A DNA stretch of 64,000 bases, taken from contig OENT01000410.1 of NCBI GenBank assembly GCA_900239685.1, forward strand, positions 1 to 64,000, in the 5' to 3' direction. Made by a program: the position numbers and the translations under genes. The notes beneath the pieces are model-generated. The model saw nothing but the letters and a program-made list of their open reading frames with translations, was not told the DNA's origin and ran no database searches. The stretch is from Rotaria macrura (Eukaryota; Rotifera; Eurotatoria; Philodinida; Philodinidae). Of this stretch, positions 47,641-58,966 are shown one piece after another. Within the stretch, counting starts at the first letter, position 1. Each line of letters starts with the position of its first letter.

Positions 47641-48633
47641 ATGGCTTCTGATCCAAATGACACATCAACAATTGATCATGGAAATATGACGACCACCGAT
47701 AGGACAATACGACTGTGGCTAATGATTCCTCTAAATATTATGTCCATTGCATGTTCATTGTTTTATCTTTATCATTTACTTACCAAACGTGCTCTACGAG
47801 ATGCATTAAATAATCATCCAATAATTGTTCTGATTATTGCAATATTGTTCACTCAATTGATGGATGTTCCGTTCTATATAACCTACCTTGGTCTAGGTTA
47901 TGTATGGCCTCAAACATTACCTTTTTGTGTTTTCTGGTTCAATGTGGATGAGATTAGTTTCCAAACGATTATCACCGTCCTTAGTGAGGCATCACTGGAA
48001 AGACACGTTCTTATTTTTCATGAGCATTGGTTATCGACACGAAAGAAACGTTTATTTTTTCATTATATTCCACTTATGATATCGACTACGTATTCACTAT
48101 TATTTTACGTACTAATTCAAATGTTTGTTACATGTAGCGATCCCTATCTATATGATTATACTCAACCATGGTGTAATTATAATCCTTGCTATTATAATGT
48201 TCCACTGTTTTCTGACTGGATTTTCTTTTTTAACTGGGTTGGCTGCAGTATTTTCAGTATAATATTAGATATTGCCCTCATTCTTCGAGTTGTTTATCAT
48301 AGACATATTCGTTTACATCAGTCGGTTTCTTGGCGAAAAGATCGTAGAATGACGATTCAACTATTATCAGTTTCAGTATTCTGCTTCAGTTTCAATATAC
48401 CTGCGATCTTCTACATTATATTACAATATTTTGGAGTTTTCCCATTTATTACTAATAATACACTATTGACTCTCTATTTCCTTACTTATTTTTCAATCTT
48501 ATTCTTACCATTCGTCATGATATTTTTTCTTCCGAAAGAATATTGGTGGCGCATATGGCGGACTAGATTATTCAGTACACGACGGCGTCAACAAAAAATA
48601 GCACCATTGGGCAATACCCTTGGAGTAAAATAA
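47641..48633 (+). CDS. Orphan 7TM G-protein-coupled receptor, rhodopsin-like
   Basis: Single-exon, 330 residues, ATG start. The short N-terminus has two Asn-glycosylation-type sites (NDTS, NMTT). Seven hydrophobic segments follow: ~24-46, 60-83, 93-117, 141-165, 190-218, 240-265 and 275-297. The third segment ends LERHVLIFH, where E120-R121-H122 replaces the DRY motif. A Cys before TM3 (C96) and Cys residues in the second outer loop can form the standard disulphide. The basic C-terminal tail (RIWRTRLFSTRRRQQK) suits G-protein coupling. Intronless receptors of this kind are highly expanded in bdelloids, as I know the family. The ligand is unknown. Confidence 0.8.
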   Translation: MASDPNDTSTIDHGNMTTTDRTIRLWLMIPLNIMSIACSLFYLYHLLTKRALRDALNNHPIIVLIIAILFTQLMDVPFYITYLGLGYVWPQTLPFCVFWFNVDEISFQTIITVLSEASLERHVLIFHEHWLSTRKKRLFFHYIPLMISTTYSLLFYVLIQMFVTCSDPYLYDYTQPWCNYNPCYYNVPLFSDWIFFFNWVGCSIFSIILDIALILRVVYHRHIRLHQSVSWRKDRRMTIQLLSVSVFCFSFNIPAIFYIILQYFGVFPFITNNTLLTLYFLTYFSILFLPFVMIFFLPKEYWWRIWRTRLFSTRRRQQKIAPLGNTLGVK

Positions 48634-50206
48634 ACGAACAAGAAAAGTATCATACTTGATTGAAGATTTTACACCTATCATGACAATTTTCTTGCAGTTT
48701 TCTCATGATCAATATACTATAAATATAAAATCATATGTATGTCGTAAAATGATCAGTGTTATTTGATGCGATTCATAAATACACATATCGAGGGTCTGAG
48801 ATCAAGCATATCATTATCGTGATATTCATGAAACGAAGACAGTAGAAGATTTTTTTCATTGCGAACAGAAAAGAAAAGAATAAGAAAAAAAACGTAAAAA
48901 CATTGTTACATAAATAACATTTCGAAAGACGACATATCGTCTATCATTGCAATTCAACTCGTGCCATTAAGAATTTGGCAACTTATTCTTCTCGAATTTT
49001 GTGTAGTTCAGGAATAGTCACAAATATCTTTTCGATTAGTTCCTGTTGTTACAATGGAATTTACTTTCGGTTGTTTTCATGTAGCTATCAATAGTTTTGA
49101 ACGTTTTTAAATGTGTTTAAACTTGAAATTGCGACTATTTCGATTCCTGGCGACGTTTTTGATATCCTTTGTAAGTGTGTTAACAAAGATTTCATGACAT
49201 GTCTGATTTGAGTCTCTTTTACAGGCTTCTATTTTTCTTTCGTGCGTATATAAAATGCTCGATGAGCTAATTAATCCAAGACTTTTCGTTTCATGATAAT
49301 TGATTTACCTTGAGAGCTTTGGTTAGTTGTATTGTATTTATATTCGAATGAAAGCATCCTTTTAGTCACTTGTGACTACTAAATCGTGGACATTATCTGT
49401 AAATGTTTTTAGATGCAGAAAAATTGACTGTCATATTCAATGATTGACATGGCATCTGATATTGCAATAATGTAAGTTATGAAAAATGTTTGGACTTATG
49501 CATCCATAAATTTAGACGGATATCCAGAGACCTCTTTGCGATGTAACGTGTCTGGAAACGCTCAGTATGCACGGTTGTTTTTTTTTGAAGTAGTTATTCT
49601 ATCCTGATCCTGCAACGAGATAAAATGAAAAGATGCGAGTTTGATTCCGCGGTTTCTTCAATGAATTTTTTGTGATGACTGTCTATCGTGTCTGTATTCA
49701 TCAGACCGTTTCATTTACGAATATAGAACCGACTATTTACAGCTAAAGACGATCACCAACGGTAATTAAATTCATCTAGTTTACAGTTTCGAATACTTCT
49801 GATGTTGACTATAATAAGCACAGTCGACGGAGCCCTTAGGCTAGGATGGACTCAAGCCTCTCCTAAATCAAGTTTGAGGAGACTTGGGGGTCTCACTTAT
49901 TTGAACAAAATAATAAATAGATTTCATCATAATTCTATATTTGATAAATGAAAGCGGTTAGAAAAGGTGATGTTTATTTTTTTCTGAAGTTATGTGCAAC
50001 CTGACTCTGAGTGATATAGGCGTATATGTTTGTGCATTTTTGAAATTTTTTCACTAATCAACACTAGCGACTCCTTTATGAAGATAAAGGGAAATAGTCA
50101 GCGCATAGAATACACTTATGGTATCGACGTGTTTTTTGTATCATGTTCTGTATTTTAGTTTTGAAAGATTTTGAAATAATAAACAAATAGTCAGCTTCGT
50201 GAAAAC
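48634..50206. other. Intergenic, no gene seen
   Basis: Around 49826-49895 there is a GC-richer patch (GGAGCCCTTAGGCTAGG ... GAGGAGACTTGGGGGTCTC) that might be the end of an eroded element, with a weak hairpin CAAG..CTCTCC/GGAGACTTG. Nothing is supportable as a gene. Confidence 0.4.
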
Positions 50207-50531
50207 ATGAATGTTGACACAAACATCAACAAAATAGCTTCAGATAACATCTTTTTTTGAAAATGAAAAACAAAAGCGTTTGAACTCTGCTAAAAATCAC
50301 ACAGATCGTTCAACTAATTCATCAATTCATTTATCTAATGATCATGAAAATATGAATTCAGCTCAAGACTTTATGTCATCAGAACTGGTAGAAGTTTCTA
50401 CTTCCAACAATGACACAACAACTCTTTAACATGTCCATATTCATCATATTCATAAAGAAAAACTAGATCAGTTGGATTCGAACAATGGATTTTGTACTTA
50501 TGACTTTTTTATTTGCTTTAATCACGGTTAA
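50207..50531 (+). pseudogene. Decayed Asn/Ser-rich hydrophilic protein
   Basis: ATG at 50207 reads MNVDTNINKIASDNIF to a run of seven T, where one base must be skipped. It continues ENEKQKRLNSAKNHTDRSTN and SSIHLSNDHENMNSAQDFMS to a TAA at 50427-50429. The same frame goes on with HVHIHHIHKEKLDQLDSNN to a TAA at 50529. One homopolymer frameshift and one stop interrupt a coherent polar frame. It could be a sequencing error plus a natural stop; no family was recognised. Confidence 0.45.
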
Positions 50532-50683
50532 CGTTTTTTTATCCTGATGTTGATAATGAAATAAAAATTTGCATAGTGTGGTAGAATTTTCGATTGTTCC
50601 AAAGGCTTTCAAATTCGTACGGGCGTAACACTTTTTGATGGAAAGTTGTTACAACGGAATTTGAAAATCTGTTTTGTTCCCTA

Positions 50684-50934
50684 ATGCAGACATTCTATCG
50701 TTATTCTCAAAAAAGCTTTGAGCCCCCCAAAGTCAGAAACGTTTCAACATCTATGATGTTTAAAGTCGTAGTCGATATGTGTCGTTGGAGTGCTTCATAT
50801 GCTTTTAGCGAAGCCCACCTACGCCCTCTTAAACTTACCTCAAGGTATTTTCCGTCCGATGGTTAGATACTTCCTAAGATCTTTATTATTTGATTTTTAG
50901 ACGATTGTCATACATAACTCACGAATACTTTTAG
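50684..50934 (+). CDS. Small two-exon gene, unknown
   Basis: ATG frame 50684-50844 (MQTFYRYSQKSFEPPKVRNV, then MFKVVVDMCRWSASYAFSEA and HLRPLKLTS) is more GC-rich than its surroundings. It reaches a GTATTT donor; a 56-bp intron ends TTTGATTTTTAG and exon 2 (50901-50934) closes it with RLSYITHEYF and TAG, 64 residues in all. Intron size and phase match the confident genes of this window. No domain was recognised; a longer original gene is possible because coding-like sequence appears to ~51060. Confidence 0.45.
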
Positions 50935-51219
50935 GACCTTCAAGTCTTTAACAATTCTACATAAAACAGTGCATAGAATATTCAAACTCTCTTCATACTC
51001 CAGTGGAGATCTGCCAAGAACCTTCATGCAAGCATTTGCTACCGCTTCAAAAATTCGCTGAAATTTTTGAAGATCTGAACAAATACTAGAGAGTGCGTTG
51101 CCTTGAAGTGTTTATGTTTCACAAATTAAGTAAGACACGACAATAAAATCTTTGAGATTATTAGTAGCTTTGCTTACAAGTTATAATCTGTTTAGATCAG
51201 CAACATTGCGATAAAGTAG

Positions 51220-52682
51220 TATGCATCAGAGATCTGAGACTCGCCAAGTTTACTCGCCTCACAACACGGCGAGCACGAGTTGACTTTGTAACTCGCCGAT
51301 TCGACTCGTCTATACTTAGAATGTTATTTTTTATGAATAAATGGAAAATCTTTAAGGATACCTTTCGATTTTATGTAATTTTTCTAAGCGTTCATTTGTA
51401 GTGAAGTTTATCGAATCGGGACAATAAATTAGTGTGCAGGGTGTCTCAATAATCAACTAAAAAAGACAACTGTATATCTCTAAAGAGTGATGAAAAAATT
51501 ATGTGATGTTTTTCGTGATGGTAGAGGATACTTTCAAGTTTCTATTCATGTGGAAGCAGCTTATTAACACACTTCAAATCTAGCATCATCTACTTGAACA
51601 CGGAGTTTGACCTTTTCCAACACACTTCTGTCAGCCATCATCCACAAAAAATAGAAACGTATCCTAAATTTTATTCACAAATTCCATTTTGTAGAGATTG
51701 TTATAATTATCATTTTGGTTAAAAAATTGTTCTATTTTCATCAAGAACTGACGGTATCAGAGTCGAAGTACTAGAAAATGTCGTGTGTTTTGATCAGCAC
51801 TATTTGCCGTTCTCTAATATTTTGACTCGGGGAACACATTTTCTTGATGAACATGGAACATCTGTTAACCAAAATGATCAGCAAATAAGACCTCTATAAA
51901 TATGACTCTTCAGTTAGTTCTTGAATAGCAATGCTAATTTGTTGACTGTCTAGAGCAGTAGTTTATCAAACTTCAACTAAATTCACTGGTGTTTTCAGAT
52001 CTTTTCAGTGCAAACAGGTTTTAGAGGATTTTGCGAAGTTAGATAAAATAGAGAAAACTCAAGGATTCAAATAAAGTATTACATAGTTTTGAAAATCTAA
52101 GAACAGAGGAATTCGCATCCGATTATAGAAATCCCAAATTCATAGTTTGTCTTTCTCATAGAAATGGGAATCTTTATCTTTTAAATTAGTGGCAATAAGT
52201 CTAATTGATGTTATTAAACCTTTTACTGATGAATAAAAACTTTGAAGTATCTCTACCAGTAGAAAAAAATTAGTTCATTTGATCATAATCCTTTGCATAG
52301 GTGCAGTTTTCGTTTTGCTAGATGACCTTTAGCACACTCTGGATACACGTATATTTAATTATTCAGTCTAGTTCAACTATTGCACTGATGTAGTTTCTCA
52401 GAGCATTGTTTATACGCTCAGTGAAAAAATGAACGATCTTTATTTATTTGATTATCATTAATACATTAGTTCTTTTAAGTTATTTAAATGTATAAAATGT
52501 TCTTTATTTGATTGTATAAAATAAAAAGATAGTGATTGTTATGGTTGGTTGAAATACTACCAAAAAATAACTATTTTGTTATAAACTCTAGGTGAGGTGA
52601 GGCAGCAATGAGCAACTCGCCAGCATGAAGAGACGGTGATGAGTTACTTTTTTGATTGACTCGCGGATCTTTGGTGTGCATA
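51220..52682. mobile_element. Possible non-autonomous DNA transposon, degenerate
   Basis: The left end TATGCATCAGAGATCTGAGA and the reverse complement of the right end (TATGCACACCAAAGATCC) are similar inverted termini. Both sub-terminal regions carry ACTCGCC/GGCGAG motifs (51242-51305 and 52612-52665). The immediate flanks GATAAAGTAG and GATGAAATAG agree at 8 of 10 positions, as a decayed target duplication would. The ~1.3 kb interior has no transposase frame. The end motif is hAT-like at best; the call is tentative. Confidence 0.4.
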
Positions 52683-52778
52683 GATGAAATAGACAGGAGA
52701 ACTTTTTTCTGTGTTAAATTATGACTGATTATTTCGGTAGTAGAAAATTAATCATAAAAATGCTGGAATACAAATACT

Positions 52779-53580
52779 TTATGTTGTTTCCTTCAGGCAT
52801 AAATCGACCACAATTGGTAATTGAACCGGTTGATACTTTATATCACAAATTGATGCATTTACAAATATCGTTGAACCGAGCTCCACTCGTCCGTATGCTT
52901 CATGAATATGACCAAAGACATGTAAACGCGGCTTGACTATATTGACACGCTCGAGCAGTTGACCACAGCCGACATGCAAGTCAGATTTAGTTTTATCGAG
53001 AATGTGTGAGGGCGGACAATGTGTAAGAAGAATATCAACATCATTCGGAATCCGTGACCAAGCTTCCTTCATTTCAGCACTGTCAATTGGCAAATAGAAT
53101 GTTCTATTATGAGCTCCGGATTCATATGGACTGGTCATGAAGAGAAACATAAGCAGAATTAAATAAAAACGAGTGAAGTTTATCAAACCTTCCATAAAAT
53201 TTCAGACCAGTAACATTATCAACAAACTCTTGTTCCTCCAGATAAATGATACCATAATCAGCTGCTAGTGACCTATCACGTACAAGACGACCAACAACTT
53301 CACTATTCTGCTTATTACCACGATGCCATCGTTTCCAATGTTTTTGATAAGACTTGGAATCTAAAGTATGTTCATGATTTCCCGCAATAAGTACTTTCAA
53401 TCGATACTGAGTTAAAGATTTCAGCCAATCAAGGAAAAATTCTACTTCATGTTGTTTGCCTGATTTCGAAAAGTCACCTGCATGAACAAGAATATCACCA
53501 ACTGGAAGTTTGAAGTCGTAATGAGAATGCGTATCACTTATGCATACAATACGAACCGTTTTATTTTCTCTACAAGCCAT
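52779..53580 (-). CDS. Calcineurin-like metallophosphoesterase (MPPED1/2 type)
   Basis: Cytosolic phosphodiesterase of the UPF0046/MPPED group; characterised relatives hydrolyse cyclic-nucleotide or artificial phosphodiesters weakly. Exons 53189-53580 and 52779-53130, with a 58-bp intron, give 247 residues. The dimetal site is complete: D-x-H in ISDTHSH, GD in HAGDFS, GNHE in IAGNHEHT, H in LTHCPPS and the final GHIH (VFGHIHEAYG), all in order. In MPPED2 a Gly replaces the last-block His; here GHIH keeps the His, suggesting better activity. A probable 56-bp 5' intron (GTAAAT ... CTCCTACAG) ends at 53581 directly before ATG 53580, so I chose that start over an upstream in-frame ATG at 53628. 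Confidence 0.88.
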
Positions 53581-54182
53581 CTGTAGGAGAAAAAATAATT
53601 TTAAAACTAAAGTTGAAGAGCTGAACATTTACGAACATTATCAATTATTCACGTTTTGAAAATAAAAAAAACTCATGATGACATTAGACTACTCTTGACA
53701 CTATATGCGCCAATGTTCATGATCGAAAGTGTTATCGTTTGCATCTATGTTCTTCATCTAGTTGATCGGACTTTTGCTCAATACGTTTCGTATTCGAAAA
53801 ATTTTAGTGTAAATTCTCTCATACATTGCAAATTAATGAGTACATAAGACCCAATGTTATCTTATTGGATCTGAGCGATAATCGCGCACTTGACTTAGCT
53901 ATTGCATCAGCGCCTGACTTATATGGTTACGAACAATGATTGGAAAAAAAGAGTGGGACTCACTTTGGGTTTTCTTCCCATTGACGTAAACCATCGATCG
54001 TAATATTGATTCTGAAGTGCGAGAAAAACTTAAAAGTACAGTCCTTATCGGGCTCATTTCTTTTTTATAAATGTTCTTCATTAATAAACTTGGCTATTAA
54101 TAAGAAACGTGAACCCTCATATGGGTTACAATTATGCTCTAAAATTCAAAGGCACCAAAGAAAAAACATTCACTCAATGAGA
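53581..54182. other. Intergenic, no gene seen
   Basis: Upstream of the phosphoesterase; holds its probable 5'-UTR intron (53581-53636). The rest is AT-rich without a supportable frame. Confidence 0.4.
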
Positions 54183-54354
54183 AGGGGTGTCATTTTCCTG
54201 TTAATTTAAAACAAATATAAATTTTCAATAATTTATATTTATTTTAAATATAAATTATGCTACGAAAATATTTATATTTAAAATAAATATAAATGATTGG
54301 TAATTTAATTTACGCGTAAATTAAATGAAAAGTAAGTATAAATTGACACCCCTA
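54183..54354. mobile_element. MITE with AGGGGTGTCA ends and 9-bp duplication
   Basis: Perfect 10-bp terminal inverted repeats AGGGGTGTCA/TGACACCCCT and an almost wholly palindromic interior made of ATTTATATTT/AAATATAAAT blocks. Flanks TCAATGAGA at 54174-54182 and 54355-54363 are identical, a clean target-site duplication. With no ORF and terminal AGGGGTG, it resembles hAT-type MITEs. The exact terminal base (A or TA) and the 8/9-bp duplication length are uncertain by one base. It looks young. Confidence 0.85.
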
Positions 54355-57300
54355 TCAATGAGACAAAAACGTTGCGTCAAAGAAATGAAACACGTTGATG
54401 TTAGCTTGATGCTTTGAAAAGGTGAAAAAGAAATGAAATTTCTTCAACAAAAGCATTTGATATTTAATCAGACCAAATCTGTGTCTTTTTCGCGTGGGTT
54501 CATATTTCATGCCGATAAAAAAACATGAGTCATTGCGAAGAAATAAAGTAAATATAAAATTTCACCGAGAAAACTTACGAAAGTGTCACATGAGTCATTT
54601 ACACGTCATAAAAATTACTCAACTTTTTTCTTAATTATTTGCCTCGAACGATTTTTGATAAACATTATCAACGATGTATTGATTCGTTCACATATTCACA
54701 TGGAAAGTTCAGATATTATTGACACTACTCCTAAGTACTAATGCAAATTTTTTCACCTTTTTTTTGTTTTATTCTATAGTAAGTAGAACATAGTCGTAAA
54801 CAATATTTTGTATTGTTTCGATCAATATTTCATGAATATTTTAGTATTCTTTTCGTCTGATGAGATCTATGGTAGTCAATGCAAAACAGATGCAAACACT
54901 ATTTTGATCTAATTAAATATGTTTTTTTTATTGAAATCTTCTCTAATTTTAGCATTATTCACTGAGGTGACTTCAGATGAAAAATGAATGAAACACAATT
55001 CATAGAAAAGATAGATGTGTGTCCTATACGAATGGACTGGATTTTGAACATTGTGTGCTACACTGTTCACTTATAAAAATGAATGTCTGATATTTTATCT
55101 TTATAAGCAGATAACTCTAATGACCTCTGAAAATAGTTAAATTTAAATAGGTTTTCTCTACTTAAAATTCTTTCATCGCAGACTTTTCTGGCAAGGCATG
55201 GTAGCTTACTTGTTTTACACATGCTGTATCGTGCTCAAGCAATGAAACTAAAGCGCATTTTCTCATCAAATGGTATCCAATATGTAAATGAAAGTAGAAT
55301 AAAATTCAAAGTTGCACTTCTATTGCTAGTACTGATAATCAAATTCCTTGATAATATTGCAAGCGTACATTGAAAAGATATTATCATTCTTATATTCAGT
55401 TGTTATCGATTAGTGAAAAATATATATGCTCGTAATGTTCATGCATTTGAAAGTTTGTTTTTGAAAAAATTCTGATTCACGATCTAGCAAAATTATTACA
55501 AGTCCATCAACATCAAGACGATAAAGAAGTTTATAGATGTTTGAAAGCGATTGTATTTAAAATTCATCTATTTCAAAGTCAACTAAAGAAAATTCTTGAA
55601 AACTCTAGCATATAATTGTACCTTTTGTAAATCTACAATATTCACAGTTTGGAACTTGTATACTATGAACAAAGCCATTGCAAGAAACACTGTCATACCC
55701 ACTCTTTCCTCAATTTTTTCAGCAACTACAGTCAATATAAAACTGACAGAAGAGAAAAAATTTCTCTTACTAACCAATCCGTTTTCACCTGAGTTGATGA
55801 AAAGATTGCATCAATTTCGATATTAGTACTGATAGTTACGACTGTGACAGCACAGTACGTCAAGTGAACAATCTAATATACATAAAACTAAACGTCGTTC
55901 TTTTCCGTTAAGTCGACGCAGATTTTATCCGTCATAGAAATAGAAAGATATTGCGAAATATCCTCCTCTTCCATGCGAAAATCCATTTCGATGTGCAACG
56001 AAAAATTCCTTCAGGCTGAAATTTCGAGATGTATCAGAAGATAAGCGATACGGAAGTGAATAAAGCGACTTTTATCGATTGAGAAACGGCATTATAAGAG
56101 AATGGAATAAATTTATTAGCCATCAATGTTAACGAATGGTACATAGAGTACTAGTTCGATAAAAAGTGCTTATCGACCATGATGGTTATCCAAAACAAGA
56201 GGTTTGATAACTTTCGATTTGATTTTTCGTCATAAAACATATTGATGGGTTAAAACGAATAACCAAGATGATCAGCAGCATTCGAAAGTTAGTATATGGT
56301 GATATTATTACAGTTTGTTGTTTATAATTCAACTCATAGGCATCGGAATTTGTACGGTTAAGTATTACTGCATATGTGAAATAGTTCACTTCTTTTATAG
56401 GTTCCAATGAAGAATTATGAAGCCCGTGAAGAGCTTTTGGATCATTTTACAGTACCGAATAAGCTATTGCATTTCATGGGAAAATTCCGGATTTTGAGAT
56501 TTGAATTCCTCCCTTTCGACTTTGACATCTGGCAACACTGATGACGGCTCTTTTGCAGAGCAGGCAACAAAAGACGTGCCTAAAGTGGATGAAGCAAGAT
56601 TCCGGTCTAGGTGAGCTAAGGTACATTTCAATTGTCCGTAGCCTGTTTACAATAGTAACATATACGTATGTTATTTTGAAAACTTTCCAGTGTGAAACGG
56701 TTTTTTGTCCTAGTATCCTATTTGATTAATTCTTTATCTTACTCATGTATTTTGCTATATATCTATCAACATATGATCAGATTCTAGTTCAACTTTACTT
56801 CATACTAATTAATGGAAGAGAGCGATTATCCCTTCTGCTATGACCGTCTTCAGTTCTTGAAGTGGGCACAGGTGATCAGGATGAAGTTTTTACTGAATAT
56901 TTAGCGTGTGAAATACCGAGAAACGTGTTCAAGAGAAAAAAATAACAAAAATCCTAGAGGACTCTTTTGGGTGATGTTTGTATTCTAAACAACCACACTA
57001 ACACGGCTCGTAACCCTGTCAAAATATGCAACATTGAACAGAGAACGTTTTTTTAGATTCCTTACACTATATCTCAAAGATAAAAAGGAATGTTTTCTTC
57101 GAAAATCTTGCTTCCTTTTTTATGAGTGAAATATATAAGCGTTCTTCTGATTCAAGAACACAAGTTGGACCTGGAGTATCCTTTAAATCCAGTTAGAAAA
57201 GTCGAAAATAAAAACGACCGGTTTCTTATCAGTGAATTACTTACAAATATTTGTAGCAAACAATTCAGCGTAATCGGACAAAATGTTAGTAGATGTTGCA

Positions 57301-57570
57301 AGCGAGTTTAGGTTTGCCTGTCTGTATAAAAATGTCGACTTTCAAGAATAACGCGAAACGAACTGGACATGAAAATTCTTACACAAAGGATAGCTCTAAG
57401 TAAAAATCAAATAACAGATGGAAGCTAGGTCGGTTTAAGTTCATTCAAGTACAGATCGGTAGAGAAATGGGCAATCTATTTCAGACTGTATTAACGAAAA
57501 AATCGATTTAAAAACATTTTCTTGAAAAAAGAGGGAGATAACATTACCTTATGAATACAATCACACTACT
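54355..57570. other. Gene-free stretch
   Basis: No frame with splice support or domain. Open frames at 55583-55826 overlap on both strands and read as noise. The stretch 55880-56150 is slightly richer in CGA words but remains uninterpreted. Confidence 0.4.
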
Positions 57571-57781
57571 CTGTAAGAAAGAAGCTTTGCAGAACCTTTT
57601 TAGGTTCTCTCTCGTACCCAATCACAGAAACCCCAAAACATGGTTGTGCGCAAGAAAAAAAAGATGTTCCAGAGGGTACTTGAACTCTTTTTCTCTCTTG
57701 CAGAACCATTTGTAGGGTGTTCTGCGATCGGGTAAAAGAGAGGAGCTAAGAAGATTCTGCAAAGCTCCTTTTTTAGAGAGC
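57571..57781. repeat. Fold-back element with AGCTTTGCAGAA arms
   Basis: The left arm from CTGTAAGAAAGAAGCTTTGCAGAAC through TCTCTCTCGTACCCAATCACAGAA is mirrored by TTCTGCGATCGGGTAAAAGAGAGGAGC to GATTCTGCAAAGCTCC. The arms are ~80 bp, imperfect, around a ~60-bp centre that itself contains a second ATGGTT..GC/TTGCAGAACCAT pairing. No coding capacity; MITE-like. No target duplication was found. Confidence 0.65.
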
Positions 57782-58749
57782 ATACTCATGTTTTATAAAA
57801 AAATAAACAAGGAAATACATCATCTAATTCCTGAAAATTGACGTCGAATTCTCTTTCTGTCGTCAATGCACTAAGGTCACTAGTTAAGTCTGTCATCGGA
57901 GAGTTAAAAGTGTATTAGAAATTTTTTTTCCATACTGATCGATAATAATTATTGATGAGAAAACTCCTTTAGAAGCAATAATATTTTTCATTTGAGCAGA
58001 GCTTTTACTTGTTCTTTCCTTAGTATTTTCAATTGCTTTAATTTTTTTATTGGTGAACTCAATACGATGAAGATAAAATACTCTTCACTGTCTAGTTCAT
58101 AATCGATACCCATCCAACGATATGAAAGCGTTGTTCATGAAATATAAACAGAAGCAATAGTGAAAAAGAGGGTTGTTAATCGACCGAAAACAGACAAGCG
58201 AATATATCGACTTGTGGTAGGTGCATTCGAATTCTTTAGTACAGAAAGTATTACAGTCTAAGTGCAGCTTTGATTTTCTCTAGGGGCACCTGAGAGATTT
58301 TAGTAGGAACTGAACTGCCCCAAGGTCCCCTTATAGCTTCAACATTAGTGGATGGTAGTATGTGTGTGCAGTATTCGTTTTCATGTTTTCCATTCGTATC
58401 CACAAACACTAACATATCCCCGCTCCCACTCCCACACTGGCACCATGATGCCTGATTTCTACTATGGTGCAGAGGTCACAGATCGACTTTCGAGAAAGTT
58501 GGCATATACCCCTTTATTTCTATTTATTCAATATATTCCCTAGAACATCGAACTCGTATTCTTAATAATTTTAATAATGTTGGAGAAAAAAAAGAGATGG
58601 ATAAAGATAATCAAATAAATGATATATGCAATCTTTAAGTCGTTAGTTTAGTTTGAGAAAATTTGATAGGCTGCAAACTTTAATGGATAAAAGTGTTTTC
58701 GGCAAGTTCTAAGGTATATGAAATAGTCGTATAACTTTTATAAGAGTAT
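57782..58749. other. Gene-free stretch
   Basis: No supportable gene. At 58352-58447 a TG-rich segment (TATGTGTGTGCAG) and a C-rich segment (CGCTCCCACTCCCACACTGG) may be a loose member of the telomere-like hairpin family. Confidence 0.4.
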
Positions 58750-58841
58750 GGATGTTGTGGATGTGGCTATTTCAAGAAACAGTATGCACATATCACTGAA
58801 CCCTACCCTTCATACAAAAACGCAAAGTCACACCCACATCC
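58750..58841. repeat. Telomere-like hairpin GGATGTTGTGGATGTGG...CACACCCACATCC
   Basis: Inverted G/T-rich and C/A-rich arms at 58750-58766 and 58829-58841 around a ~62-bp loop; same family as 13097-13160. Confidence 0.55.
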
Positions 58842-58966
58842 TAGTAGACATGTATTAAAACGAACTCCCTGTACTTGCTTAGCACGATCAAGCATTTCAA
58901 TACTCACACTATCACTTTTGTTTAAAATACGTCGGTTTAATTTTTATTTAACACCATATCGATATT

